Shown here: positions 8,995 to 18,639 of the stretch, piece by piece
Layout: every line of letters begins with the position of its first letter
How positions within the stretch are numbered: the stretch's first letter is position 1
Assembly: GCA_963796225.1 (NCBI GenBank)
Contig: CAWCLK010000010.1
Location: 62,001 to 126,000, forward strand
Source of the DNA: CAWCLK01 sp963796225
Lineage (GTDB): Bacteria > Actinomycetota > Nitriliruptoria > Nitriliruptorales > Nitriliruptoraceae
Direction of reading: 5' to 3'
DNA length: 64,000 nt
Position numbers and translations under genes: made by a program
Notes under the pieces: model-generated
Told to the model about the DNA's origin: nothing
The model's database searches: none
What the model saw: the letters and a program-made list of their open reading frames with translations, nothing else

Positions 8995-9794
8995 GCGTCG
9001 CCGGTGCGCTCGAGGCCGAGCTCGGCGACGAGGTCCTCCGGCGTCCGACGCATGCCGATCACGAAGTCGCCGAACTCGGCGAACCGGGCCGAGGCCTCGT
9101 CGTAGCGCAGGGTGTAGACGATGTCCTTGACGTCGGCGATGTCGTGGGCGAACAGCGTGACGCCCCACTCCCACTCGTCCAGGCCGGTCGAGCCGGACAC
9201 GAGCTGCAGGACACGCCCCGTGTAGGCGCGCCCCGACCGCCCGTGCTCGCCCATCAGCCGCTTGCGCTCGTCGAAGTCCAGCTCGTACCAGTTGTCGTCG
9301 CCCTCCCGGCGGTGCGACATCGGGTAGAAGCAGGCCAGCTCCCACGCGGGCATGTCCGGGTAGAGCTTGTGCTGGGTGTAGGTGACCATGCGCTCGGCGA
9401 ACTCGTCGACGCGCCTCGTCAGGTCGGGCTCCTCGACCCCCTTGGCCGCCATCTCCTCGCGGTACTGCTCGGGCGTGGTCGTGTACTCCGAGCCCTCGGT
9501 CAGCGACAGGTACGACCAGGTGCGCTCGAGCGCGGGGCCCGCCTGCGAGCCCTCGACCGCCGTCTGCAGGGCACGCAGGGTCGCCAGGTCCTCGTCGATG
9601 GCCATCAGCATGAGGTCGGCCTTGTGGCCGGGGACGCTGAACACGTGCAGCTGGGTCCGGTCCTGCCACTCGGCCAGCACGTCCGCGAGGTCCTTGCCGG
9701 CACCGGGCGGCAGCGACGCGGCGACACCACGGTCGATGCGGTGGAACAGGTGCAGGACGAGGCGTCCCTCGCCGGGCGTGACGGGCTCGATCAT
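8991..9794 (-). CDS. hemQ: Coproheme decarboxylase HemQ
   Basis: 267-residue chlorite-dismutase-fold protein. HemQ performs the last step of the coproporphyrin-dependent haem pathway, decarboxylating coproheme III to haem b with peroxide. Hallmarks are the AC-FYPMSHRR segment (with the radical-forming Tyr), the NWYELDFDERKRLMGEHGRSGR segment carrying the proximal His, and GLDEWEWGVTLFAHD. Use of HemQ is typical of actinobacteria. It is first of three overlapping minus-strand genes. Confidence 0.94.
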   Translation of the reverse strand: MIEPVTPGEGRLVLHLFHRIDRGVAASLPPGAGKDLADVLAEWQDRTQLHVFSVPGHKADLMLMAIDEDLATLRALQTAVEGSQAGPALERTWSYLSLTEGSEYTTTPEQYREEMAAKGVEEPDLTRRVDEFAERMVTYTQHKLYPDMPAWELACFYPMSHRREGDDNWYELDFDERKRLMGEHGRSGRAYTGRVLQLVSGSTGLDEWEWGVTLFAHDIADVKDIVYTLRYDEASARFAEFGDFVIGMRRTPEDLVAELGLERTGDA

Positions 9795-9851
9795 GGCGAC
9801 CTCGTGGGGCTCTCGCGGGCCCCGCGAGCGTAACGGGCGCCCCGAGGGGGT

Positions 9852-10463
9852 CTACCCGTCCAGGGTCTGCTTGGACCGCACGGTCCCGTCCTCGTCGAGG
9901 TCGTAGACCAGCGGGATGCCGGTGGCCAGCTCGAGGCCGGGCACCTCGTCCGGCGCGAGCTGGTCGAGCTCCATGACGATCGAGCGGTTGGAGTTGCCGT
10001 GGGCGACGACGAGCACGTCCTTGCCCTGGGCGATGTCACCGAGGATCGCCCGCTCGAAGAAGGGCAGCGTGCGCTCCGAGGTCATCTTCAGCGACTCGCC
10101 CTGCGGCGGGGCGGTCGCGAAGCTGCGCCGCCAGATGTGCACCTGCTCGTCGCCGTACCGCTCGGCGGTCCGGGCCTTGTCGAGCCCCTGCAGGTCGCCG
10201 TAGTGACGCTCGTTGAGTGCCTGGTCGCGGATGATGGGCATGCCGGTGACGCCCATCGTGTCGAGGATGATGTCGAGGGTCTCCTGCGCTCGCTGCAGCG
10301 TGGAGGTGTACGCGACCGCGAACTCGTGGCCCCGCAGGCTCTCGCCGCCGGCCCGGGCCTCCTCGCGGCCCTTGTCCGTCAACGGGACGTCCACCCACCC
10401 GGTGAAGCGGTTCTCGAGGTTCCACAGCGACTGGCCGTGGCGGACGAGGGCGAGGGTGGGCAT
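9852..10463 (-). CDS. gpmA: 2,3-bisphosphoglycerate-dependent phosphoglycerate mutase
   Basis: 203-residue histidine phosphatase fold enzyme that interconverts 3- and 2-phosphoglycerate in glycolysis. The catalytic LVRHGQSLWN is at residues 6-15, the substrate-binding ENRFTGW follows, ALNERHYGDLQG comes near 85, and the second His is in VVAHGNSNRS near 160. It is shorter than the 230-250 residues of most GpmA proteins, like compact actinobacterial forms. The ATG at 10463 is preceded by GGAGG-like sequence. Confidence 0.9.
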   Translation of the reverse strand: MPTLALVRHGQSLWNLENRFTGWVDVPLTDKGREEARAGGESLRGHEFAVAYTSTLQRAQETLDIILDTMGVTGMPIIRDQALNERHYGDLQGLDKARTAERYGDEQVHIWRRSFATAPPQGESLKMTSERTLPFFERAILGDIAQGKDVLVVAHGNSNRSIVMELDQLAPDEVPGLELATGIPLVYDLDEDGTVRSKQTLDG

Positions 10464-10532
10464 GGGAGGCTCTCACGAGGTCGGCGGCGGGAGTCGGAGA
10501 CTACTGAGCCCGCGTCAGCGCCGAGCCCGCGC

Positions 10533-11816
10533 TCAGCGGGAGATGATGCGCTCCAGCTCGAAGTGCATGCCGTCGGGGGTGGAGAAGTCGCCGCCCCACT
10601 TGAAGCCCCAGCGCCGGAAGGCCTCCACCACACCCGGGTGCATCTGCGGGGTGGCGCCGTAGCCGTTGGTCGGCACGTTGATGTCGAAGGCCAGCCCCCA
10701 GGCGTGCTGGGAGATCCCTCGGGACGGGTCCCACAGGATGTGGCGTGGGACCCAGCAGCCGGAGAACTGGTAGATCTGGTCGGCCAGCCCCGCCGCCTGG
10801 ATCTCGGCGAGCGCGGCCGCCATCTGGTCGATGATCGCCCGGTGGCAGGTGACGCGGCCGAGGATCGGCAGGTCGACCGTGACGATGTGGCGAGCGACCC
10901 AGGCGGGGTCGATGCGGATCGTGCCGTCCCCGACGCTCTGGTAGGTGAAGGACTCGAGCGTGGTGGCGCCGATGGTGCCCGGCGCCGCCTGCCGCTGGAC
11001 CTCGGGCTCGCGCAGGACGCTGGCCTCGCCGCCGACCAGCTCCTGGACCTCGGCCATGACCGCGTCCGGGTCGGCGTCGTCGGCCACGGCCACGAAGAGG
11101 GTGTCGCGCGCCCCGGCACCGAGTCGTTCTCCGACGGCCTCGGGCAGGAGCAGGTCGGCCAGCTGCGGCAGGCCGTTGGCCGCCAGCGCCCCCACGCGGA
11201 GGGCCTCGGTCGAGCGGGGACCCGACAGCGTCGCGGACTCGCCGAGCACGGCGTCGACGCGGTTGGCCGCCGCGGCGGTGAAGACCGCCTCGCCGTCGAG
11301 CAGGCGTTCCCAGACGCCGACCTCGTTGGCGGTCACGTCCGGGGTGAACCGGCGGAAGCCCGGGACGTCCACGACGAGGGCGTCGACCGGGACGAGGCCG
11401 TCGGCGGTCGGCACCGAGACCTGCAGGGAGCGGGCCATCACGGCGGCCTCCACACCGGGCAGGTCACGCACGCGGGGCGCCGCGCCGGCCGGGGCCCCGT
11501 CGACGCGTACGTCGGGACGCACCGGGGCGACGGTCGGGGCGAGGGGTTGCGCCGGGGCCGGGGCCTGGACCGGGCGGACCGGCTGGGACGCCGGGGGAGC
11601 GGCGGTGACGTCGGCAGGCAGGGCGGCGACCACGTCCCCGCGGGCCGCCACGGGCTGGACCGCCTTGGGCGGCTGCGCGCCGCCACACTCGACCGCCAGG
11701 GCGGCGAACGCGACGACGACGGCCAGGCGGTGACGTAGCACGAGGAGGTGACTCCCGAGGGGATCGGCGGCACCTGGACGAACGAGTCGCCACCACGTCG
11801 GTGACGGGGACGGCAT
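10533..11816 (-). CDS. M15 family D-alanyl-D-alanine carboxypeptidase-type protein, exported
   Basis: Roughly 427-residue exported protein. A hydrophobic segment (LAVVVAFAALAV) near residue 35 acts as signal peptide, possibly with a following Cys, then a Pro/Ala-rich linker. The C-terminal 110 residues are a VanY/M15 metallopeptidase domain: SQHAWGLAFDIN carries the His and Asp zinc ligands and MHFELE the final His. It probably trims peptidoglycan stem peptides. The start is uncertain: the ATG at 11816 or a GTG at about residue 26 just before the signal helix; neither has a strong ribosome site. Confidence 0.8.
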   Translation of the reverse strand: MPSPSPTWWRLVRPGAADPLGSHLLVLRHRLAVVVAFAALAVECGGAQPPKAVQPVAARGDVVAALPADVTAAPPASQPVRPVQAPAPAQPLAPTVAPVRPDVRVDGAPAGAAPRVRDLPGVEAAVMARSLQVSVPTADGLVPVDALVVDVPGFRRFTPDVTANEVGVWERLLDGEAVFTAAAANRVDAVLGESATLSGPRSTEALRVGALAANGLPQLADLLLPEAVGERLGAGARDTLFVAVADDADPDAVMAEVQELVGGEASVLREPEVQRQAAPGTIGATTLESFTYQSVGDGTIRIDPAWVARHIVTVDLPILGRVTCHRAIIDQMAAALAEIQAAGLADQIYQFSGCWVPRHILWDPSRGISQHAWGLAFDINVPTNGYGATPQMHPGVVEAFRRWGFKWGGDFSTPDGMHFELERIISR

Positions 11817-11884
11817 CGTAGGCGTCCGGTCACCGCCCGCCGTCCGGCCGATCGGCCGATGGGATGACGGGGCGAGACCGCCCG

Positions 11885-12715
11885 CTACGCGTGCGTGGCG
11901 CGGGCGCTGGTCGTCGTGCGGGCGTCCGGCGGTGGGGCGGCCGGGGGGCGCCCCGTGCAGATCGACAGGAACCGCTGCCCGAAGGCGGTCAGGCGCACCG
12001 ACCCGCGCTGGCCGCGGGCGCGCCACAGCCGATCGTCGCGGTAGCGCCGCGCCGCGGTCCGGTAGGCCTCGGTGCCCACGATCAGCTGGTAGTCGTCGTG
12101 GTCCTCGAGCTCGACGTCGGTGAACTCGACGATGCCGAGCCGGGAGAGGTTGGCGAGGTAGGTGTCGACGTCCTCGGGATGCGAGCAGCCGGCGCGGTCG
12201 GCGACCATCGTCTGGCGGGCCAGCACGGTGCGGGTTCCACGGCCCACGATGGACACGGCGTGGAGGTCGATCACCGGTGCCGGTCCCGTGTCACCCAGCA
12301 GGCGCAGGATCCGGGCCTCGTCCGGGGTCAGCTGGGCCACGACCTCGAGGAACGCCGGCAACCCGGCGTCGTCGCCCACCTGCGTGGACCGTTCCAGCAG
12401 CTCGTCGAACCGGCGGCGGACCAGCTCGGCGTCGGAGGCGTCCTCGACGTCGGGGGCGACCAGCGTGCGCATGACGTTGGCGGTGTCCAGGGCCTGGCGG
12501 GGGATGGGCAGGCCGGTGGTCTCCTGCACCACCCCGGGGATGTCCAGCAGGGCCTGCAGCGGCTCGGCCACGGCGCGACGCAGCTGCTCGACGACCTCGG
12601 GGGGAACCGCGCCGAGGGCCCCGCGGACCGCGACGGTGCTGACCTCGGTCGCGAGGGCGAGGCTGCGTGCCGTGGCGTCGGCCACGGTCCGCGTGAGCCG
12701 GTCGAACAGCGTCAT
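11885..12715 (-). CDS. DUF4393 (Abi-alpha-like) protein, copy A
   Basis: 276-residue soluble protein with an N-terminal Ala/Leu-rich helical region and a central LTPDEARILRLL motif recalled for the DUF4393/Abi_alpha family. A small winged-helix-like C-terminus contains SVRLTAFGQRFLSIC. The same architecture recurs in the protein at 14017-14925. It lies 8 bases after a DUF445 membrane gene, with GGAG serving as ribosome site. Family members were first linked to phage abortive infection; whether that holds here is unknown. It may work with its DUF445 partner at the membrane. Confidence 0.65.
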   Translation of the reverse strand: MTLFDRLTRTVADATARSLALATEVSTVAVRGALGAVPPEVVEQLRRAVAEPLQALLDIPGVVQETTGLPIPRQALDTANVMRTLVAPDVEDASDAELVRRRFDELLERSTQVGDDAGLPAFLEVVAQLTPDEARILRLLGDTGPAPVIDLHAVSIVGRGTRTVLARQTMVADRAGCSHPEDVDTYLANLSRLGIVEFTDVELEDHDDYQLIVGTEAYRTAARRYRDDRLWRARGQRGSVRLTAFGQRFLSICTGRPPAAPPPDARTTTSARATHA

Positions 12716-12723
12716 GGGGCTCC

Positions 12724-13986
12724 CTACAGGCCGGTGAACACGAACAGGGACTGGGCCAGGCCGGCCAGTCCACCCAGCACCGCCCCGACGGCGATCAGCT
12801 TCCACTCGTCCTCCTCGACGGTGGGGCGCATGAGGTCGGTGAACTCGAGCGGGGACATGGCGGTCAGCTTGTCGTACATCTCGGCCCGGACGAGCTCGCC
12901 CCGCGACGCGACGAACGCGGGGTCGTCGAAGGGCTCGGCGGCCAGCTCGAGCGCCCGGGACGACAGGTCCTGCTTGACCGCCTCGTACTCGCGGGACCCG
13001 ACGGCCACCCGCACCGCCCGCCGTGCGATGCCGAGGGCCTCGTCCACGCTCGGCTCGATGTGTCGCTTGATCAGCGCGATGGCTCGGTCCGAGCGCGGGC
13101 CGTGCAGCATGCGGTCCACGAAGTGGCGGATGGTGAGCATCTCCGCCGACGCGGTGTCGGCGAAGTAGGCCGCGATCTCGTCCTGGCGCTTCAGGAACAG
13201 TCCCTGCAGCCGCCACGGCCCGATGCGCCGGGGTTCGACCGGTTCGAAGATCAGCGTCAGGGCCAGCCAGTTCGTCAGGTACCCCACCAGCAGACCCGCC
13301 ACGGGCAGGATCCAGGGCGACGGGAACCACAGCTGGAGCAGCATCTGCGGGATGCCGAGCAGCGCCCCGAACCACAGCCCGGAGGTGACCAGGAACCGGA
13401 ACTCGCGCGCGCCGGCCTCGAGGAAGATCCGGTTGAGCATGCGGGGGTCGTCCGACAGCTGCTCGACGACCATCAGCCGCATGTCGAGGATCTCGTCGAT
13501 GTGTGCGGTCATGTCCTCGACCAGGCCGTCGAGGATCCGAGGGAGCATGGCGCGGGCGCGGTCCACCACCGCCCGGCGGATCTGCGGCGGGGCGGCCTGC
13601 CAGACGCGGGGCGCCTGCTCCCGGGCCATCTCGTCGACGATGGCGGGCATCTGCTCGTCCGCCGAGCGCAGCACGTGGGCGGCGATGACGTCGGGCTCCA
13701 TCTGCCGGACGACGTCCTGCAGCGTCCCGATCCGCGTGATGGAGGAGTCCGTGGCGATGGAGGCCATCTTCCGGGCGCGCGACGGGATGATGCCCTGCCA
13801 CCCGAGCCACGGCGGGATGCCGACGAACTCGACCGGCCAGAAGGTCATCTTCACCGCCAGCCAGTTGGTGCCCCAGCCGATCAGGCCGGCCACCAGGGGG
13901 ATGCTGGCGTACTTCCACCACGCCTCGGTCCCGGCACCGGCCACCTGCGCGAGGACGGTCGTGACGACCACGACTGCCACGACCAC
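12724..13986 (-). CDS. DUF445 family membrane protein, copy A
   Basis: 420-residue DUF445 protein with an N-terminal TM helix, then GWQGIIPSRARKM and a long helical middle (residues 70-190). A paired TM region follows around 200-250 (ILPVAGLLVGYLTN), then IGPWRLQGLFLKRQ, a second helical stretch, and a C-terminal TM helix. A paralogue of the same length is encoded at 14932-16194. The function of DUF445 is not established; its long amphipathic helices suggest an envelope scaffold. It is followed by a DUF4393 gene 8 bases downstream. Confidence 0.85.
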   Translation of the reverse strand: MVVAVVVVTTVLAQVAGAGTEAWWKYASIPLVAGLIGWGTNWLAVKMTFWPVEFVGIPPWLGWQGIIPSRARKMASIATDSSITRIGTLQDVVRQMEPDVIAAHVLRSADEQMPAIVDEMAREQAPRVWQAAPPQIRRAVVDRARAMLPRILDGLVEDMTAHIDEILDMRLMVVEQLSDDPRMLNRIFLEAGAREFRFLVTSGLWFGALLGIPQMLLQLWFPSPWILPVAGLLVGYLTNWLALTLIFEPVEPRRIGPWRLQGLFLKRQDEIAAYFADTASAEMLTIRHFVDRMLHGPRSDRAIALIKRHIEPSVDEALGIARRAVRVAVGSREYEAVKQDLSSRALELAAEPFDDPAFVASRGELVRAEMYDKLTAMSPLEFTDLMRPTVEEDEWKLIAVGAVLGGLAGLAQSLFVFTGL

Positions 13987-14016
13987 CCCGGCCTCCTGTG
14001 CACGACCGGGGCGATG

Positions 14017-14925
14017 CTACTCCTCGGCGCCCTCGTGAGACACATGCGGCAACTCTGTCTCGCCGGTGGCACCGGTTGCCGGGGGACCGCCGAGGGCGAC
14101 GTGGCAGAAGTCCTGCCCGAAGGGCGTCAGGTGGATGCTGCGCCGCACCGTCTTGCCCCGCCCCGCCTCGCGCAGGGCGGCGGACACGTCGGGCTGGGCC
14201 TCGAGGACCTGGTAGCGGACGAGGTCCTCCACCGGTTCCCGGCTGAACCACACCAGCCCGAGCCGGAAGAGGTTGTTCAGGTAGGCGGGGACCCGCTTCT
14301 CGTACCGCACCCCGGCGTGGGCCCCGATCATGCTCAGTCCCGGCGCGACCATCGACGAGCCGACCTGGACCACGGGGGTGCCGGCCGTGCGCACGTCCAC
14401 CGACGGTTGCGGGCCCTCGGTGCACAGCAGGCGCAGGATCCGGGCCTCGTCGGGGGCCAGCTCGTCCAGGATCCGGTCGTAGGCGGGGTGGGTCGGTTCC
14501 TCGTAGTGCACGTCCGCGGACGCGGCGAGCAGGCGTTCGCCCCGCCGGCGCAGGTGCTCGCTGGAGTCGATGCGGGCCTCGACCACCTTGCGGGCGGGGT
14601 CCTCGGGGCGCCTGGCCATCTCGAGGCCGAGCAGCTCGCGGGCCTGGAACCGGGCGGTGTCGATGGCCTCGGCGGTCAGCGCCCCGACGGTCTCGCCCTC
14701 CATGGCGGCCCGCAGCACCCGCTGGGTGGCCGACAGCGAGGACCGCCAGGCCCAGGTCGACATGCGCCAGCCCAGCCCGCTGGCCAGCCGGACCAGCCCG
14801 GGGCCGGCCGCGAGCAGGTCACCGGCCAGGCTCATGGCCAGCGCCTCGGCGTCGCCGGGACGAGCATCGGCGTCACCAGCCGCGTCGCGGGCGGGGTCGT
14901 CGGGGGAGGGGGCATCAGGGTCCAT
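14017..14925 (-). CDS. DUF4393 (Abi-alpha-like) protein, copy B
   Basis: 302-residue paralogue of the protein at 11885-12715. The shared core includes LAPDEARILRLL near residue 160, a following beta-rich stretch with YLNNLFRLGLVWF, and the terminal SIHLTPFGQDFCHV. The N-terminal 40 residues are acidic, low in complexity and unlike copy A. It starts 6 bases after the upstream DUF445 gene and is followed 30 bases later by the next DUF445 gene, so all four genes form one transcription unit. Confidence 0.65.
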   Translation of the reverse strand: MDPDAPSPDDPARDAAGDADARPGDAEALAMSLAGDLLAAGPGLVRLASGLGWRMSTWAWRSSLSATQRVLRAAMEGETVGALTAEAIDTARFQARELLGLEMARRPEDPARKVVEARIDSSEHLRRRGERLLAASADVHYEEPTHPAYDRILDELAPDEARILRLLCTEGPQPSVDVRTAGTPVVQVGSSMVAPGLSMIGAHAGVRYEKRVPAYLNNLFRLGLVWFSREPVEDLVRYQVLEAQPDVSAALREAGRGKTVRRSIHLTPFGQDFCHVALGGPPATGATGETELPHVSHEGAEE

Positions 14926-14931
14926 CGCTCG

Positions 14932-16194
14932 TCACACCGTCAGGATCTGCAGCAGCCCGGCACAGAACCCGAGGACGCTACCGAGGAACAGCAGCATCCA
15001 CTCGTCCTCGTAGATGGCCGACCGCAGCATCTCGGCGAAGTCGTCGGGGGGCAGCTCGCGCATGCGCGCGACGAGCAGGTTGTAGACCCGTTCGCTCTGC
15101 TGCTCGTTGAAGGCCGGGTCGGTCAGCGGCGTCATCGTGTAGTCGACGGCCTCGCTGGCCACGGACTCGCGGATGGCGTCGTACTCGCGCCGACCGACGG
15201 CCACGCGCACGGCGCCCCGCGCCGGGCCGAGCGCCTGGTCGATGGCGGGGCGCAGCGCGTCCTCGATCATGCGCCGCGTGCGGTCCGACCGCGGTCCGGT
15301 CAGCAGCTGCTCGCCGATGTTGACCAGGTTGACGATGTCGTCGGCGATGACCCGGGAGTAGACCTCGGCGACCTCGTTCTGCCGCTTCATGAACAGGCCC
15401 TGCAGCCGGAACGGGCCGATGCGCACCGGTTCGATGGGCAGGAAGATCACCTTCACCGCGATGAAGTTGGTCAGGTAGCCGACCACGACGCCCGCGATCG
15501 GGAGCAGCCACCAGTTCGGGAAGTTCATCCACAGCGGGATCACGCCGAGGCCGAGGATGAAGCCGAGGTACAGCCCCGAGTTGATGACGAAGTTCAGCTC
15601 CTTGCGGCCGACCTCGAGGAAGATCTTGTTCGACAGGCTCGGCTCGGCCTCGATCTTCTCGATGACCATCAGCTTGATGTCGAGCAGCTGGTCGATGTTG
15701 CGGCCGAGCTCGTCGGTGACCTCGTGCACGATCTTCGGCAGCTGGGCCTGGACGCGGGCGTGCACGGCTTCGCGGACGGGGCGGGGCGTGTCCCGCCACA
15801 GGGTCGGGTGCTCGCGCTCGAGGATGGACTCGACCAGCTCGTGGATGTCGCCCCGGGCGGAGGCGAGGATGTGCTCGGCGATCTTCTCGGGCTCGAGCTG
15901 GTCGTAGAACTCGCCGGGGGTGCCGAGCTTGGCGATGCCCTTGTCCACCGCGATGGAGCCCATCTTCGCCGCACGGGACGGGATGATCCCCTGCCACCCG
16001 ACCCGTCCCTGGAGCATGCCCGGGATGGCCTGCAGCTTGCGCGGCAGCAGCGTCGCCGCCGTCTGCAGGCCCGGCACGCGGAACCCCACGTGGTGCACCG
16101 GGAAGAACAGCAGCTTGATCGCGGCGTAGTTCGTCACGTACCCGATGATCCCCGAGATCACCGGGATGAGGGCCAGCGACCAGTTGATGTCCAT
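14932..16194 (-). CDS. DUF445 family membrane protein, copy B
   Basis: 420 residues, exactly the length of copy A. Shared blocks are GWQGIIPSRAAKMGSIA, LLPIAGVVVGYLTN, IEPVRIGPFRLQGLFMKRQ and the C-terminal TM helix. The N-terminus (LIPVISGIIGYVTNYAAIKLLFFPV) closely resembles the internal repeat PIAGVVVGYLTNFIAVKVIFLP, so each protein itself contains two related membrane units. It is first gene of the four-gene operon. The preceding bases GAGCGGG are a modest ribosome site. Confidence 0.85.
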   Translation of the reverse strand: MDINWSLALIPVISGIIGYVTNYAAIKLLFFPVHHVGFRVPGLQTAATLLPRKLQAIPGMLQGRVGWQGIIPSRAAKMGSIAVDKGIAKLGTPGEFYDQLEPEKIAEHILASARGDIHELVESILEREHPTLWRDTPRPVREAVHARVQAQLPKIVHEVTDELGRNIDQLLDIKLMVIEKIEAEPSLSNKIFLEVGRKELNFVINSGLYLGFILGLGVIPLWMNFPNWWLLPIAGVVVGYLTNFIAVKVIFLPIEPVRIGPFRLQGLFMKRQNEVAEVYSRVIADDIVNLVNIGEQLLTGPRSDRTRRMIEDALRPAIDQALGPARGAVRVAVGRREYDAIRESVASEAVDYTMTPLTDPAFNEQQSERVYNLLVARMRELPPDDFAEMLRSAIYEDEWMLLFLGSVLGFCAGLLQILTV

Positions 16195-16222
16195 CCCGCT
16201 CCCTCATCGTGACGTCGTGAGC

Positions 16223-18639
16223 CTAGGCCCCCGACCAACGAACGTGACGACGCCACGGGACGGTGTCACATACGAACGGCCCCCGGGAGATCCCCGGGGG
16301 CCGCCGACGATCGGTCAGGTCGCAGCTCAGCTGCGCGACCGGATGTCGCAGCTCAGCGCGCGAGCGGATCAGGTTCAGCGCCGAGCCGGCCCTGAACCAG
16401 TCGATCTGCTCCTCCGACATGGTGTGCTTGACGGGGAAGCTGTCGGTGGTGCCGTTGTCGTGGGTCAGGGTGACCGTGAGGTCCCGCCCCGGCGCGAGCT
16501 CGTCGAGCCCGGTGATGGCGACGCGGTCGTGCTGCTGGACCTTCTCGTAGTCGGCCGGGTCGGCGAAGGTCAGCGGCAGCACGCCCTGCTTCTTGAGGTT
16601 GGTCTCGTGGATGCGGGCGAAGCTGCGGACGATCACCGCGCGGCAGCCGCGGAACCGCGGCTCCATGGCGGCGTGCTCACGCGAGGAGCCCTCGCCGTAG
16701 TTCTCGTCGCCGACCACGACCCACTCGACGCCCTGCTCGTGCCAGCGCTTGGCGAGGTCGGGATAGGTCACGCGCTCGTCGTCACCGACGACGTCGGTGC
16801 CCATCCCGGCCTCGCCGGTGAAGGCGTCGACCGCCCCGTTGAACAGGTTCCCGGAGATGTTCTCGAGGTGGCCGCGGAACCGCAGCCACGGCCCGGCCAT
16901 CGAGATGTGGTCGGTGGTGCACTTGCCCTTGGCCTTGAGCAGCACCGGCAGGCCCTCGAGGTCCTCGCCGTCCCAGGCCGGGAAGGGCGACAGCCGCTGC
17001 AGGCGCTCGGAGTCGGGCGCGATCTCCACCGCGACCGAGTCGTCCCCGGTCGGGGCGACGAAGACCTCCTCGCCCCGGTCGAAGCCACCGTCGGGCAGCT
17101 CGATCCCGACGGGCTCGGGCAGCCGGACCTCGTTGCCGTCGGCGTCCGTGAGCGTGTCGCGGGTCGGGTCGAAGTCCAGCCGCCCCGCGAGCGCCATGGC
17201 CATCACGGTCTCGGGCGAGCCGATGAACGCCAGCGTCTCGGGGTTGCCGTCGTTGCGCTTGGGGAAGTTGCGGTTGAAGGACGTGACGATGGAGTTGGTC
17301 TCGCCCTTGCTGATGCCGTCGCGCTTCCACTGGCCGATGCACGGACCGCAGGCGTTGGCCAGCACCATGGCGCCGACTGCCTCGAGGTCGCCGAGCAGCC
17401 CGTCGCGCTCGATGGTGGCGCGGACCTGCTCGGAGCCGGGCGTGATCAGCAGCTCGGTCTTCGAGGTCAGCCCGTGCTCCTTGGCGAAGCGGGCGATCGA
17501 GGCGGTGCGGGTGATGTCCTCGTAGGAGGAGTTGGTGCACGACCCGATCAGCGCCGCGGAGATCTCGACGGGGTAGCCCTTTGCCGGGGCCTCGTCCTTG
17601 AGCGCGGAGACCTCGCGGGCCAGGTCGGGGGTGTGGGGACCGACCAGGTGCGGACGCAGCTCGTCGAGGTCGATCTCGATGACCTGGTCGTAGTGGGCCG
17701 CGCGGGTCGTCGTAGACCTCGGGGTCGGGGCGCAGGTGGTGGGCGTTGGCCGTGGCCAGGTCCGCCAGCTCCTCGCGCTCGGTCGACTTGAGGTAGCGGG
17801 CCATCGAGTCGTCGTAGGCGAAGATCGACGTGGTCGCGCCGATCTCGGCGCCCATGTTGCAGATCGTGCCCTTGCCGGTGGCGGAGATGGACTCGGCGCC
17901 CGGGCCGAAGTACTCGACGATCGCGCCGGTCCCGCCCTTGACCGTGAGGATCTCGGCGACCTTGAGGATGACGTCCTTGGGCGAGCTCCAGCCGGACAGG
18001 CGGCCGGTCAGCTTCACGCCGATCAGCTTCGGGACCTTCAGGTTCCACGGCATGCCGACCATGACGTCGACCGCGTCCGCCCCGCCGACGCCGATGGCGA
18101 CCATGCCGAGGCCGCCGGCGTTGGGGGTGTGGCTGTCGGTGCCGATCATCATCCCGCCCGGGAAGGCGTAGTTCTCGAGCACGACCTGGTGGATGATGCC
18201 GCTGCCGGGCTTCCAGAACCCCATGCCGTAGCGCTGGCCCGACGAGCGCAGGAAGTCGTAGACCTCCCGGTTGGACTCGTTGGCCAGCTGCAGGTCGGCG
18301 TCCGCACCGACGTGGGCCTGGATCAGGTGGTCGCAGTGGATGGTCGTCGGGACCGCGACCTCGTCCTTGCCGGCGAGCATGAACTGCAGCACGGCCATCT
18401 GCGCGGTGGCGTCCTGCATGGCGACGCGGTCGGGGCGGTAGTCGGTGTAGTCCTCGCCCCGTTCCAGCCCGCCGTTCCTGGGGGTCGTCCATGTGGGCGA
18501 ACAGGACCTTCTCGGCCAGCGTCAGCGCACGTCCGTGGCGTTCGCGGGCCAGCGGGATCCGCTCGTCGTACTTCGCGTACGCCGCCTCGACGAGCGAGAC
18601 GGGGGTCGACGCGGCGGGGTGCCGGGTGGTGTCGGCCAT
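16223..18639 (-). CDS. acn: Aconitate hydratase (frameshifted in this sequence)
   Basis: TCA-cycle enzyme converting citrate to isocitrate through a [4Fe-4S] cluster. All parts are present on one strand but in three frames: the N-terminus from ATG 18639 (RBS AAGGAA), the main domain with IIHQVVLENYAFPGG and TDSHTPNAGG, and the C-terminus with ANACGPCIGQW cluster cysteines and the swivel-domain NYGEGSSREHA. Breaks fall in a C5 run at 18480-18484, where C4 restores DDPRNGGLERGEDY, and near 17700. A third, near the C-terminus, would end the protein at about 16327, before the hairpin. The upstream satD-like gene overlaps its start. Confidence 0.9.
16278..16302 (-). terminator. Rho-independent-type hairpin after aconitase
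   Basis: A 10-base perfect inverted repeat (GGCCCCCGGG / CCCGGGGGCC) with a 5-base loop. On the aconitase strand it is followed by GTTCGTATG. The open frame of the aconitase gene runs through it, which suggests that the true stop lies upstream near 16327 and has been masked by another small indel. Confidence 0.65.

Noticed and set aside
11885..16194. A phage-defence island
   Set aside because: Apart from the Abi-alpha-like family name there are no restriction, CRISPR, toxin, retron or mobile genes nearby; the surroundings are housekeeping. Kept only as an unexplained module.
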